Assembly (NCBI GenBank): GCA_030638575.1
Contig: DAOWEJ010000052.1
Location: 1-33,183 of the forward strand
DNA: 33,183 nucleotides
Reading direction: 5' to 3'
From: Deltaproteobacteria bacterium
Lineage (GTDB): Bacteria; Desulfobacterota; Desulfobacteria; Desulfobacterales; JAUWMJ01
The notes beneath the pieces were generated by a model that had not been told where the DNA came from, made no database searches, and saw only the letters and a program-made list of their open reading frames with translations. Every line of letters starts with the position of its first letter. Positions within the stretch are counted from its first letter, which is position 1. The translations under genes and the position numbers were made by a program. This document shows, one piece after another, positions 23,990-32,289 of this stretch.

Positions 23990-25693
23990 TTAATTACCGA
24001 CCGGAATCCCGTGCTTCTCGATCTTGCGGTAAATGTTGCGTCGGCTCATGCCAAGCAACCTTGCGGCCTCAGATTTGTTCCCGCCGGTCTGCTCCAGAGT
24101 CCGGAGGAGGGCCTCTGCTTCTTCTTCCTCGTTCAGGATGGACGAAATTGGGTGAGTTTCAAAATGGCTGCAGAAGTCTTCGGGTAAATCGTGTGCGGTG
24201 ATGACATTCCGGCGGCAGCGGATGAAGGCATGTTCTATCAGGTTTTCCAGTTCCCGCACATTTCCGGTCCACGGGTAATTGAGGAACATCTGCTCAACGT
24301 CTGAGGATATCCCCTTGATTTCCCTTCCTAACTTGGCATTGAATTTACGGCGGAAATGCTCCACCAGCAATGGGATGTCGTCCCGGCGCTGTCGTAAAGG
24401 GGGAATGTCGACCTGTACCACTTTTAGCCGGTAGTAGAGGTCTTCACGGAATTCGCCGGATGCGACCCTCTCGCGCAGATCGCTGTTGGTGGCTGCGACG
24501 ATACGCACATCGGTTTTTACAGGAGCAGAATCGCCCACCCTCTCAAACATCATGGTTTCAATTACCCGCAACAGACGCAGCTGCATGCGTGGAGATATGT
24601 CGCCGATTTCATCCAGGAAAATCGTACCACCATCGGCTCGCTGGAACCGGCCTACCTTATCTTTCAAGGCCCCGGTGAAGGCGCCGGCAACGTGACCGAA
24701 TAATTCGCTTTCCAGAAGACTCTCTGTCAACGCCGTGCAGTTGACCTTCACCAGCGGACCGTCCCGGCGCTCGCCGCAATAATGGAGCGCGTCCAAAACC
24801 AATTCCTTACCGGTGCCGCTCTCACCGATGATCAGAACGGTAGTCTGAACATCCGCCAGGTCCCGGATCAGGGAGCGGACTTTCTCGATGCCGACACTGC
24901 GTCCCACGATGTTATCGATGGTCTGGCGTTCACTGAGTCGGCGCTCCAGATTGGTCAGTCTGGTTTCGTCCCGAACCACCATGACTGCTCCCGAGAAATG
25001 CTCTCGCGATCCAATAAGCGGGGTGGCAGTGACGCTGACAACCTGCCGCCGACCGCGATCGGTATGGCATTCAACAAAGCGCAGTTCGACCGGCTGCCGG
25101 TTTTCAACGGTCTCGCGCAGCGCATTCAGGCAGTTGCCTTCGCAGCGGTCCGGAAGTTCGTCAAGCGGTTTGCCCATGATCGCATCTCTTTGAAAATCGC
25201 AGATATTTTCGGCGGCGTCGTTGATTTCGACCACAGACATGTTTTCATCCACCGTGATGATGCCGTCGTTGACGCTGTGGAAGATGGCCTCGAAGTTCAG
25301 TTGGCACTGTTTCTTTTCTTCCGCCAGAATCTTGTGCTTTAAGGCGATGCTCACGGCGTGCAAAAGCATTTCCTGGGTGATCGGTTTAATGATGTAATCG
25401 AACGCACCAAGGCGCAGCGACTCCGCGGCAGAGTCGATGCTGGGGGCACCGGTGATCATGGTCACCAGTATATCAGGCCGGATCTCTTTAGCAACTTTTA
25501 GAAAGTCGTTGCCGTTTTCATTAGGAAGAAAGATATCGGCAAAGACCAGGTCGATGTCTTCTTCTTTGAGCAGTGCTATGCCCTCTCTGCAGCTGGAGGC
25601 AGCCGTGACCCGATAGCCTTCATCAGAGAGAAAGCTCTCAAAGGTGTACCGCATGCTTTTTTCGTCGTCGACAATCAGAATGTGTGCTTCCAT
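23990..25693 (-). CDS. Sigma-54-dependent response regulator (receiver-PAS-AAA-Fis)
   Basis: 567 aa from the ATG at 25693, chosen because GAGGA stands 7 bases upstream and it follows the kinase stop by 10 bases; a GTG at 25720 overlapping the kinase is less likely. Receiver 1-118 (DD 9-10, phospho-acceptor D53, K103). PAS about 130-250, with Cys residues C165, C184 and C188. Sigma-54 activator domain about 260-490: Walker A GESGTGKE (290-297), GAFTGA loop (337-342) that contacts sigma-54, Walker B FLDE (359-362), and R-finger region SDLRERV / FREDLYYRL. Fis-type helix-turn-helix about 525-560 (KSEAARLLGMSRRNIYRKIEK). When phosphorylated by the adjacent kinase it should bind enhancer sites and activate sigma-54 promoters. 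GC-rich compared with the T2SS genes. Confidence 0.93.
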   Translation of the reverse strand: MEAHILIVDDEKSMRYTFESFLSDEGYRVTAASSCREGIALLKEEDIDLVFADIFLPNENGNDFLKVAKEIRPDILVTMITGAPSIDSAAESLRLGAFDYIIKPITQEMLLHAVSIALKHKILAEEKKQCQLNFEAIFHSVNDGIITVDENMSVVEINDAAENICDFQRDAIMGKPLDELPDRCEGNCLNALRETVENRQPVELRFVECHTDRGRRQVVSVTATPLIGSREHFSGAVMVVRDETRLTNLERRLSERQTIDNIVGRSVGIEKVRSLIRDLADVQTTVLIIGESGTGKELVLDALHYCGERRDGPLVKVNCTALTESLLESELFGHVAGAFTGALKDKVGRFQRADGGTIFLDEIGDISPRMQLRLLRVIETMMFERVGDSAPVKTDVRIVAATNSDLRERVASGEFREDLYYRLKVVQVDIPPLRQRRDDIPLLVEHFRRKFNAKLGREIKGISSDVEQMFLNYPWTGNVRELENLIEHAFIRCRRNVITAHDLPEDFCSHFETHPISSILNEEEEAEALLRTLEQTGGNKSEAARLLGMSRRNIYRKIEKHGIPVGN

Positions 25694-25703
25694 AAAGGCG
25701 TCC

Positions 25704-27782
25704 TCATTTATTTGCTTCACTGTGAACAGGGAGGTCCACAGTGACCCGGGTGTACCGGCCCTCCTGGCTTTGGATGGTCAGCCGGCCGCCGTGGTCCTCC
25801 ATAATGCCGTGGCTGATACTCAGCCCCAGGCCCGTCCGATTGCCTTCGGGTTTGCTGGTGAAAAAGGGGTTCATAACCTTGTCGATGATGTTTGACGGAA
25901 TGCCGGGGCCATGGTCATAAAAGCACACCCGGACAATCCGGTTGCCGTTTGGTTTGATGGTTTCGGCGGATATTTTGAGGATTTTGTCTTCATGCGGTTT
26001 CTGATATTTCTGATTCAGAGCATATCGGGCGTTGCTGATGATATTGACGAAGACCTGCTCGATCTCGTGGGCCTGGGCGAAGATGTCTGGGAGATCGTCC
26101 GGAATATCGGTTTTGAGATGGATGTTATCCTTGCGCAGCTGTGCCGCAATAAGAGCCTCAGAATCATTGAGGATTTTGTTGACGGAAACAAGGCGCCTGG
26201 CTTCGCGCTTTTGGCGGGCAAAAAACAGCAAGCCCTCGACAATTCGTGCGATGCGGTGGCCCTCCTCGATCATGCGCCCGGCGATATCGTGCACGATACT
26301 GCCTTCCTCACTCTTGTTGATCTGGATCTGGGCGTAATTGATGATACCGTTGATCGGGTTGTTAATTTCATGTGCCACACCAGCCGCCATTTCTCCCAGG
26401 GCGATCATCTGTTCGGCATGCATGATGGCAGCCGTTGACGCTTTCTTCTCAGTCACATCCCGCATAAGTAAAACCACCTTCTGCTTATTGTCGATATCCG
26501 TGATCGGTGTGTAAACCTTTTCAAAACTTTTCTCCTCCAATGATTCGAAGTCGGCATGCTGATTTTTCCCTGTCCTGATCGCCGTCTGCATCAGGCAGGG
26601 TTCACAGGGAGCAGCCCTGTCGTGAAAAGCTGCATAGCAGAGTTTTTCTTCGCAATTCCCGAAATAGTTCATGAAGGTGGTATTCTGGTATTCCATCATG
26701 AAATCTTCGTTGACGATACATACCCCTTCGACAAAATGGGCAAGGATGCGTTTCAGTTTATCGCGCTCGGCTTCAATGGCACTCTGGGCGCGTTTGAGCT
26801 CGCTAATATCGCTGAAAGACTCGACGATTCCCACGATGTTGCCGTCCGAGCCTATAAACGGAGTGGCGGTGAGAATACAGGGAATGGTTTTTCCATCCGG
26901 CTGATGCTTGTCCATATAGCATTCCACCGCTTCCTTGCCGTTGAGAATCCTGGTCAGCGGGCATTCCTCGGTGAAACACGTCGGTCCGGAAAAAACTTCA
27001 TGGCATTTTTTTTCAACCGCATCTCCTTCCGTCACACCGGTCAGTTTCTCAAACGTCTTATTTATTTTTAGAACATTGAAGTCCCTGTCCACCAGCCGCA
27101 TGGCCACCGAAGCGGTTTGAAAAATCTGATCCAGCTCGGCATGCGCCTGCTGCAGGTCGTGCTCCATTTTTTTTCGGTCCGAGAGGTCGAAAAAGGCCTC
27201 CAGCAGGTGATCTCTTCCGTTGAACTTCACGCGAGTAACGCTTTTTAATATCGGAAGACGTAATCCGCCGGGGGTCAGTAAAACGCGCTCGGAAAGGTCC
27301 ATGGTTTTCCCGGCGTCCAGGATGGGACAGCTGCCTTTTTCAGCCGGGCAAAGATACTTGTGGCAAACCTGGCCCTCAACAGCACCCTTTGAGGAATCCA
27401 ACAGCTTCAGGGCATTGGTGTTGGCCCAGCTGACTTTGCGGCTGGCTGCATCCACCAGCATGATTCCGGCCGGATTGTTTTCGAGGATCAGGGAAAGCTC
27501 TTTCTCCCGTTCCGCCAGAGCAGCCTCCATGCGCCGACGCCTGTTGGTGCTGCGCTGCACGAAAACGCTAAAAGCAATGAGCAGGCCCGCAACGAGCAGA
27601 CGTTTCCAGATTTCATGGGCGTCTTTTGACAGGATCTGGGCGGTCAACGGGCCCTCTTTAAACACAACTACATGAATTATGGATTCCAAAAACCAGAAAA
27701 GCAAACCAAGCCCGATACCTATCCAGACAAACCTGTAATCCGATATTACCGCCTTTAGCGATTGAGCCTTTGACATGGACAT
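25704..27782 (-). CDS. Membrane PAS histidine kinase, partner of the sigma-54 regulator
   Basis: 692 aa. Two membrane helices (about 18-40 and 60-76), a coiled coil, then three PAS domains (about 95-205, 212-332 and 340-447). Kinase core: H471 in GVAHEINNP, N-box N584, G1 DHGPGIP (623-629) and G2 RTGLGLSIS (649-657). Each PAS has a Cys set: C140/C145/C152, C260/C269/C274 and C382/C393/C396, suggestive of redox or metal sensing but not proof. The N-terminal helix pair resembles that of the hybrid kinase at 4392 (W-x-L-E/D-S pattern). There is no receiver domain. AGGA precedes the ATG; codon 3 (ATG) is an alternative start. It precedes the regulator by 10 bases, so they are one operon. Confidence 0.92.
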   Translation of the reverse strand: MSMSKAQSLKAVISDYRFVWIGIGLGLLFWFLESIIHVVVFKEGPLTAQILSKDAHEIWKRLLVAGLLIAFSVFVQRSTNRRRRMEAALAEREKELSLILENNPAGIMLVDAASRKVSWANTNALKLLDSSKGAVEGQVCHKYLCPAEKGSCPILDAGKTMDLSERVLLTPGGLRLPILKSVTRVKFNGRDHLLEAFFDLSDRKKMEHDLQQAHAELDQIFQTASVAMRLVDRDFNVLKINKTFEKLTGVTEGDAVEKKCHEVFSGPTCFTEECPLTRILNGKEAVECYMDKHQPDGKTIPCILTATPFIGSDGNIVGIVESFSDISELKRAQSAIEAERDKLKRILAHFVEGVCIVNEDFMMEYQNTTFMNYFGNCEEKLCYAAFHDRAAPCEPCLMQTAIRTGKNQHADFESLEEKSFEKVYTPITDIDNKQKVVLLMRDVTEKKASTAAIMHAEQMIALGEMAAGVAHEINNPINGIINYAQIQINKSEEGSIVHDIAGRMIEEGHRIARIVEGLLFFARQKREARRLVSVNKILNDSEALIAAQLRKDNIHLKTDIPDDLPDIFAQAHEIEQVFVNIISNARYALNQKYQKPHEDKILKISAETIKPNGNRIVRVCFYDHGPGIPSNIIDKVMNPFFTSKPEGNRTGLGLSISHGIMEDHGGRLTIQSQEGRYTRVTVDLPVHSEANK

Positions 27783-27842
27783 TGATTCCTGATTGAATTT
27801 GCTCCCTCGAAGTTTACCAGGGGCTCGCGTAAAAATAACTTC

Positions 27843-27860
27843 ACAGGTCCGTTCACCTGT
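27843..27860. promoter_or_regulatory. Inverted repeat ACAGGT-N6-ACCTGT upstream of the kinase
   Basis: Perfect 6-bp arms, 61 bases before the kinase ATG. A minus-strand TATAAT stands at 27874-27869, so the palindrome lies just downstream of a possible -10 box; a convincing -35 box is missing. Possible operator. Confidence 0.35.
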
Positions 27861-27953
27861 AAGTGAATATTATAATGCAAGAATCATGCAAAAGCGGCAG
27901 GCTTGATAAAGGTCTTTTAATTTGTTGTAATTGCGATAAGATACCCTCAATGT

Positions 27954-27989
27954 GACCAAAGCCGTCCCGGGAATGCGACCAAAGCCGTC
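27954..27989. repeat. 13-bp direct repeat 'gaccaaagccgtc' x2, upstream of the kinase operon
   Basis: Copies at 27954-27966 and 27977-27989, 23 bases start to start (about two helical turns). They lie 172-207 bases before the kinase start on the same side of the spacer. Could be a protein-binding pair. Confidence 0.45.
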
Positions 27990-28038
27990 ATGGGTATTGA
28001 GAAATGATTTACCCAATTATTCGGTAATTAATTTCACA

Positions 28039-28228
28039 TCAGGTGGATAGGCTTGAAGGTCAGGTGGATAGGCTTGAAGGTTGAAGGTTGAAGGTTGAAG
28101 GCTGAAGACTGTTAGGGAAAAGCGCATTTTGAAGCCATGTTTGGTGCAGGAATCAGACATTTGTGCCAAAGTGCGGCAATTGTGCTCTTCTTACCCCTTC
28201 AGCCTTCAGCCTAAACAGCTTCAGCCTG
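28039..28228. repeat. Minisatellites: 21-bp x2, 7-bp x4, and an inverted counterpart
   Basis: 'tcaggtggataggcttgaagg' occurs exactly at 28039-28059 and 28060-28080. 'ttgaagg' is tandem at 28074-28101 (four copies), then 'ctgaag'. The reverse motif 'cttcagccttcagcc' stands at 28198-28212, so the 90 bases between are flanked by inverted low-complexity sequence. The 689-base spacer 27783-28471 holds these repeats, the sites before the kinase, a MopE-like coding scrap and two hairpins. Confidence 0.75.
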
Positions 28229-28251
28229 ACTTCCGCTATGATAACAGGTTA

Positions 28252-28291
28252 GGCAGGGGGAGAGGAGAGGATGCCGCATTCTCCCCCTGCC
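28252..28291. terminator. Strong GC-rich hairpin downstream of the secreted-protein locus
   Basis: GGCAGGGGGAGA (28252-28263) pairs perfectly with TCTCCCCCTGCC (28280-28291), 12 bp with a 16-base loop. In the minus direction it starts about 24 bases after the stop codon of the MopE-like scrap, which fits a transcription end. No clear T-tract, so it may be Rho-assisted or protective. Confidence 0.5.
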
Positions 28292-28314
28292 CGGGTTCGG
28301 GGTTTATGGTTTCT

Positions 28315-28428
28315 TCATTCGAGATTCGTTCCCATACAGTCCTGATCAACCCCGTCTTCGCAGATTTCATCAGCGTTGTGATTTAGGGACGCTTCGGCAT
28401 CCCCAGTTCCTCTCCTCTTTTCTCGATA
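28315..28428 (-). pseudogene. Coding scrap with a MopE-type Cys/Asp metal-binding repeat
   Basis: Minus-strand open stretch of 37 codons ending in TGA at 28315, with no start codon and bounded upstream by TAA. It reads DAEASLNHNADEICEDG then VDQDCMGTNLE. The pattern N-x2-A-x-E-x-C-x-D-G-x-D-x-D-C-x-G is the MopE / putative metal-binding repeat common in secreted deltaproteobacterial proteins. It is in a different frame (+1) from the 1264-aa protein just upstream, so it could be a frameshifted C-terminal tail of that protein or the end of a lost gene. Confidence 0.55.
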
Positions 28429-28461
28429 TTATGAGCGCTGGCCATGGCCGGCGCTCATAAT
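28428..28461. terminator. 34-base near-perfect palindrome after the 1264-aa gene
   Basis: ATTATGAGCGC pairs with GCGCTCATAAT around TGGCCATGGCCG; all but one pair match. It begins 10 bases beyond the stop codon of the large secreted-protein gene in the direction of transcription. It is probably a terminator or mRNA-stabilising hairpin; no T-run follows. Confidence 0.55.
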
Positions 28462-28471
28462 TGTTTAAGGG

Positions 28472-31400
28472 TTATGGTAAGGGTGTTTCAGTCGCTACAT
28501 TACAGGGGAACTCGCTGGGCATTATCCGGCGGAACATAATGTCGCTGCCCTCTTCGCCCTCGTCCAGCCAGCAGCTGTAGAACCGCGAGCCGTCCGGGGT
28601 CATGCGAATCTGTACTTCGCCCTGCTCCTGATCACCCTTGGCGAGCCAAGCCCAGCCGGTTACTTCGTCACCAGTCGATACATCTGGATTGGTGGGGTTA
28701 CCCATTACGTTCCAAATGCGTTCGTGGTAGGTCTGGCCATAGTCCTGGGTGAAGCTGTAGTAGAGGTCCATGGGAGCGCCATCTTCCTGCGTCATCTCGC
28801 CGGTAATGGGATCCCACATCTTCTTCGGGTTGCTGGCAGTGCCGTAGGCCACGTAGTAGACCGCCTTGTCTTGCGTGTCCTCGGGGCGGGTACTCCCCTT
28901 TATCGTGCCGGGAGTGGCCACGATGCGGGGCTCGATTACGCTGGACTTGGAGTTCGGCAACTGCGACAGGTTGCGCATCGACTCGAATTCGCCGGCGTTG
29001 AAGGTGTTGATTTCCTCCACCTTGGTGCCGGCACTCTGGGTCCCGCTGGGGTAGGTCCAGGTATAACTGTGCGTCACACCGGAACCAGCCGGGTCGGTAG
29101 TCCAGGTCTGGCCGCCGTCGAAGGTCCGGCGAATGTAGAAGTCGTACTTGTCGTTCCCGTTGCGGGCCGCGGCCCAGTTCGCGGTGTAGGCAAGCCCCAC
29201 GCAGGCATAATCGCCGCGGATCTGGCCACGATGGGAGCGGGAGTCGTCGTAGGGGTTGATGTAGGACAGGTCAGCCAGGTTGGCCGGCGTCTGCGCCCAC
29301 TCCACGACCTTGACCGCCCCGTAGGGATCGTCCTGTTCGGGATCCCCCGCGCTTTCAGTGGTCACTGTGGGTGTAACGGAACTGATGTTCTGAGCGCCAT
29401 CGACGCAGACATCACATCCGTTATCCGCAGTCACCCATTCATCGCACACCAGGTTCTCGACCCGGTAGGGGTTGTGAACCGTCCAATCCCAAGTGGTGCC
29501 TGTCTCCGTCCCATCATCGACTGTAAGCGGAACCACGAACCTCCGCAAGAAGATATCCGAAGGACGGCCTGAGCCTTCCCTGCCTTCCTTGTAGACCATC
29601 AGCATCGCGGTTTTATGCATGCTGGCCTTGATGGCGCCGCCACCCTGGAGGATGAAACGAGCCCGGCGTGCGTTCTCGTAGGCCAGGATCGGGTTGCCCT
29701 GCCAGTCGAGAACATTGGCTCCACCTTCGGACTCCGTGATGTAAAGCGGGTTGTACTCTTCATCCCTCTCCGGCAGGTTGACGATGGTACCGCCACTCAC
29801 CAGGTCGGGATTCTTGAAATCGAAGCTGTGGTAGATGACGTTCTTGCCCTGTTCGGGAAGGTACGCTTCGGAAGGAATGGTACCTGCCTCCGGCGGACCG
29901 TTTCCGGCGCCCTTGGTCTCTTCGTAGTTGATGATGGCCCAGGCGCTCATAACAGGAGAACCATCGGATTTGTCCTCACCAGTGTCATAGGGCTGGAGGA
30001 AGAGATTGGCCCGGGAGGCCCCGGTGTCACCGTCCAGCAGGCGGTTGTCGTCCGTGTAGGCCACGGTCTTCGGATCGCCCTGGTAGTTGATGTAATCGTA
30101 CCAACCGTCGATCAACCCAGGGATTGTGTACGCGTACCGGTGCGTGCCGTCGCCTATTTCGGAGAGAGCATCCTCATTCGGCACCGGGATGTAGTTGCCG
30201 TTCGCGTCCAGAGCGGGCGCGCCGTTGCCGTCCAGCTCCACCAGAATGTTGTTGGTGTTAATCACGTCGTTGTCCGACAGACGAATCGGCAGCGCCATGG
30301 GCACCAGGGCCTTGGGCCGGCCGATAACGTCCAGTTCGTGCTCGGGGTCGCCGCCGGCCACGAAGTTCAGATCGACCTTAGCGAAATCACCCCAGGTGAT
30401 GTGGCTGTACCAGATGTCGGTCTTGTGGTTGGTGGTGGCGCCGCTCCAGCCGTGGCCGGGGCCGGCGAACTTGCCCGGCCTTACGCCTTCGGGGTCTTCC
30501 TGCCAGACCAGGGCGAAGCCCGCTCCGGAGGCGCCGCCCATGAAGATCTGCAGGGCGTCGCGCCGCCCGCTGGTCAAGCGCTCGGGCTTGAACCAGACGA
30601 TGTCACCTACAAACGCGCCCAATCCGTTGGCCACGTCAGTTCCGGTGGCGATCACGCCGCGACAGATCCATACCGAGCTGAAGGGCAACTCGCCCACCTC
30701 GGGGAAGCCCATATCGGTGTAGTCAAAGGAACGCTGCGGACCGCCCACGCCCCAGATGTCATCGGTGTAGTAGGGGTCATCGTAGGCGTAGTCGTCATCG
30801 GTTTTGATCGAGTAGCGCGGCTTGCCGCCCTTGCAGAACTTACTGCTCCAGGCGACCAGGATTTTGTTGCCCCTGAACTGGACGACCGGTTTCTTGACCG
30901 TGCCGTAGAAGAGCTCGCCGTTAGCCAGGGTGAAAGAGGAACGGTCACCCGACCGGGAAATATTCTTCCGCTTCCAGGTATTGCCGTCATCGCGGGAAAT
31001 CGCAGCCCAGGTGTCGTGTGCGCTGGTCACCGGATCTGCATCGGTAAAGGTGACGATGATCGGTTTGGCCTCTGTGGCCGTGCGGATGAGGTTGCCGTCT
31101 TCGTCGAAGTACTCGATTTCCAGGGCCTCAGTCTCTGACGTCGCGTTGGCCGGAAGGGCCGGGAACCACATGGTCGAGGTAGCCAGCTTGGCCTTCGAAC
31201 TGTCCTGATCCGGCGTCCGCGATATTCTCTTGCGGAACATTTCGTTGTTCAGCGTTTCATCCAGGTGGGCCTTGGCATCCTCGGCAGAGACTGCCACCAG
31301 GGATATGTCTTTGAGTAATGCGCACGCCTTGGTTCCCTGAATCACGGATTCGATCTGTACATCATCAGAGAAGTCAAGGGAGGTCGAACCGAGGGTCTGC

Positions 31401-32266
31401 TCAAGGCAGACCGCCACCTCTGCGGTGATGAGGATGCCCTCCTTGGGACTGGCATCCGCATCCAGGCTTTGCAGGAGCCGCGCCATGTTGATCACCATGG
31501 GGTCATCCGTGTCTGCGTTCTCATAGATATCCAGCGGAGAGATCTTGTGGTCAGCAAGGGTGTTCCCCAGGTTCACCGAGCCGATTGCCAACTCGACACG
31601 CTCTCCGGGAAAATAGTCAAAACCGCCGGATGCATCCGTCACGCCGGAGCCTGTGGGTGTGCTAAAGCTGACACCTTCTACAGGAGAGTCGATTAAATGA
31701 CCCCGTTTGGGGTGGGCCATTTCGTATGTGAACCACCATCCCCATTGAGACCCTTCGAACTCTTCCCCTTCCTCCTCCGAGATATAGGCGCCCTGTTCCG
31801 GGCCATAGGCCCACGCGCCCTCTTCGTCGGTTACTTGCCCATACGTATTAAGCTTGACCAGGTCGACATGCACGGCAATGTTCTGGATTCGATCAAGCTC
31901 CCAGGGGGCGCCCCAGTAAAAGCCCATATCATCCGCGAGATGCACCACGGTTGTGTGCTTTTGAACAGGGTTGGAGTACTCCGCTTTGTACGGGAATTTT
32001 CCCGGTATTGGATTGCCCTCTGCCGTCGGCATATCTCCTGTGCCGGCGAAAATATGTACCTCGCTAATCAACCAGTCTCCTAAGGGTTCGATCTGGATTT
32101 GCAGATTATCTCTCGAGTTCCAGACGCTTACCGTTCCCGCATCAATGATTTGACCGGCAATGAGGGGCGTTTCATACAAGCCGGGACCGCCATTGGCAGC
32201 GTAGGTTGCGCCTGCTGCCAGCAAAATTGCCAGAATGGCGAAGATAAAAATTCGTGTAGTTTTCAT
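28472..32266 (-). CDS. Large exported protein with Asp-box (BNR) motifs; possible T2SS substrate
   Basis: 1264 aa from the ATG at 32266, chosen because AGGAGG lies 8 bases upstream; the ATG at 32272 would be only 2 bases from it. Sec signal peptide 1-24 (cleavage after ATYA). Residues about 30-185 form a domain containing GAWAYG. Residues about 190-345 are a secreted-protein module (GHLIDSPVEGVSF, GVTDASGGFDYFPGE, KISPLDIY, NMARLLQSLDAD). The rest is beta-propeller-like with Asp-box motifs SRDDGNTW (about 424), TFDGGQTW (about 1045) and TQDYGQTY (about 1174), and a Cys group near 940-955. The overall look recalls large 'choice-of-anchor O' proteins (from memory), but there is no PEP-CTERM, GlyGly-CTERM or LPXTG-like tail; it ends in ATETPLP. 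GC-rich, unlike the T2SS genes. Substrate unknown. Confidence 0.85.
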   Translation of the reverse strand: MKTTRIFIFAILAILLAAGATYAANGGPGLYETPLIAGQIIDAGTVSVWNSRDNLQIQIEPLGDWLISEVHIFAGTGDMPTAEGNPIPGKFPYKAEYSNPVQKHTTVVHLADDMGFYWGAPWELDRIQNIAVHVDLVKLNTYGQVTDEEGAWAYGPEQGAYISEEEGEEFEGSQWGWWFTYEMAHPKRGHLIDSPVEGVSFSTPTGSGVTDASGGFDYFPGERVELAIGSVNLGNTLADHKISPLDIYENADTDDPMVINMARLLQSLDADASPKEGILITAEVAVCLEQTLGSTSLDFSDDVQIESVIQGTKACALLKDISLVAVSAEDAKAHLDETLNNEMFRKRISRTPDQDSSKAKLATSTMWFPALPANATSETEALEIEYFDEDGNLIRTATEAKPIIVTFTDADPVTSAHDTWAAISRDDGNTWKRKNISRSGDRSSFTLANGELFYGTVKKPVVQFRGNKILVAWSSKFCKGGKPRYSIKTDDDYAYDDPYYTDDIWGVGGPQRSFDYTDMGFPEVGELPFSSVWICRGVIATGTDVANGLGAFVGDIVWFKPERLTSGRRDALQIFMGGASGAGFALVWQEDPEGVRPGKFAGPGHGWSGATTNHKTDIWYSHITWGDFAKVDLNFVAGGDPEHELDVIGRPKALVPMALPIRLSDNDVINTNNILVELDGNGAPALDANGNYIPVPNEDALSEIGDGTHRYAYTIPGLIDGWYDYINYQGDPKTVAYTDDNRLLDGDTGASRANLFLQPYDTGEDKSDGSPVMSAWAIINYEETKGAGNGPPEAGTIPSEAYLPEQGKNVIYHSFDFKNPDLVSGGTIVNLPERDEEYNPLYITESEGGANVLDWQGNPILAYENARRARFILQGGGAIKASMHKTAMLMVYKEGREGSGRPSDIFLRRFVVPLTVDDGTETGTTWDWTVHNPYRVENLVCDEWVTADNGCDVCVDGAQNISSVTPTVTTESAGDPEQDDPYGAVKVVEWAQTPANLADLSYINPYDDSRSHRGQIRGDYACVGLAYTANWAAARNGNDKYDFYIRRTFDGGQTWTTDPAGSGVTHSYTWTYPSGTQSAGTKVEEINTFNAGEFESMRNLSQLPNSKSSVIEPRIVATPGTIKGSTRPEDTQDKAVYYVAYGTASNPKKMWDPITGEMTQEDGAPMDLYYSFTQDYGQTYHERIWNVMGNPTNPDVSTGDEVTGWAWLAKGDQEQGEVQIRMTPDGSRFYSCWLDEGEEGSDIMFRRIMPSEFPCNVATETPLP

Positions 32267-32289
32267 GTTCATTTCCTCCTTTTCCCTTT

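Noticed and set aside
24782..26438. Long plus-strand frames opposite the regulator and kinase (24782-25342, 25911-26438)
   Set aside because: Antisense to genes with full catalytic motifs in order; no independent start signals.
28129..28386. 85-codon plus-strand frame in the kinase/secreted-protein spacer
   Set aside because: Runs through minisatellites and a hairpin, and the opposite strand carries the MopE-like motif.
29615..31138. 507-codon plus-strand open frame antisense to the large secreted-protein gene (with others at 28724-29572 and 30195-30722)
   Set aside because: Shadow frames caused by high GC and biased codon positions; no ribosome-binding site and repetitive Val/Gly/Arg-rich composition. 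The minus-strand gene has a signal peptide, a good ribosome-binding site and recognisable motifs.
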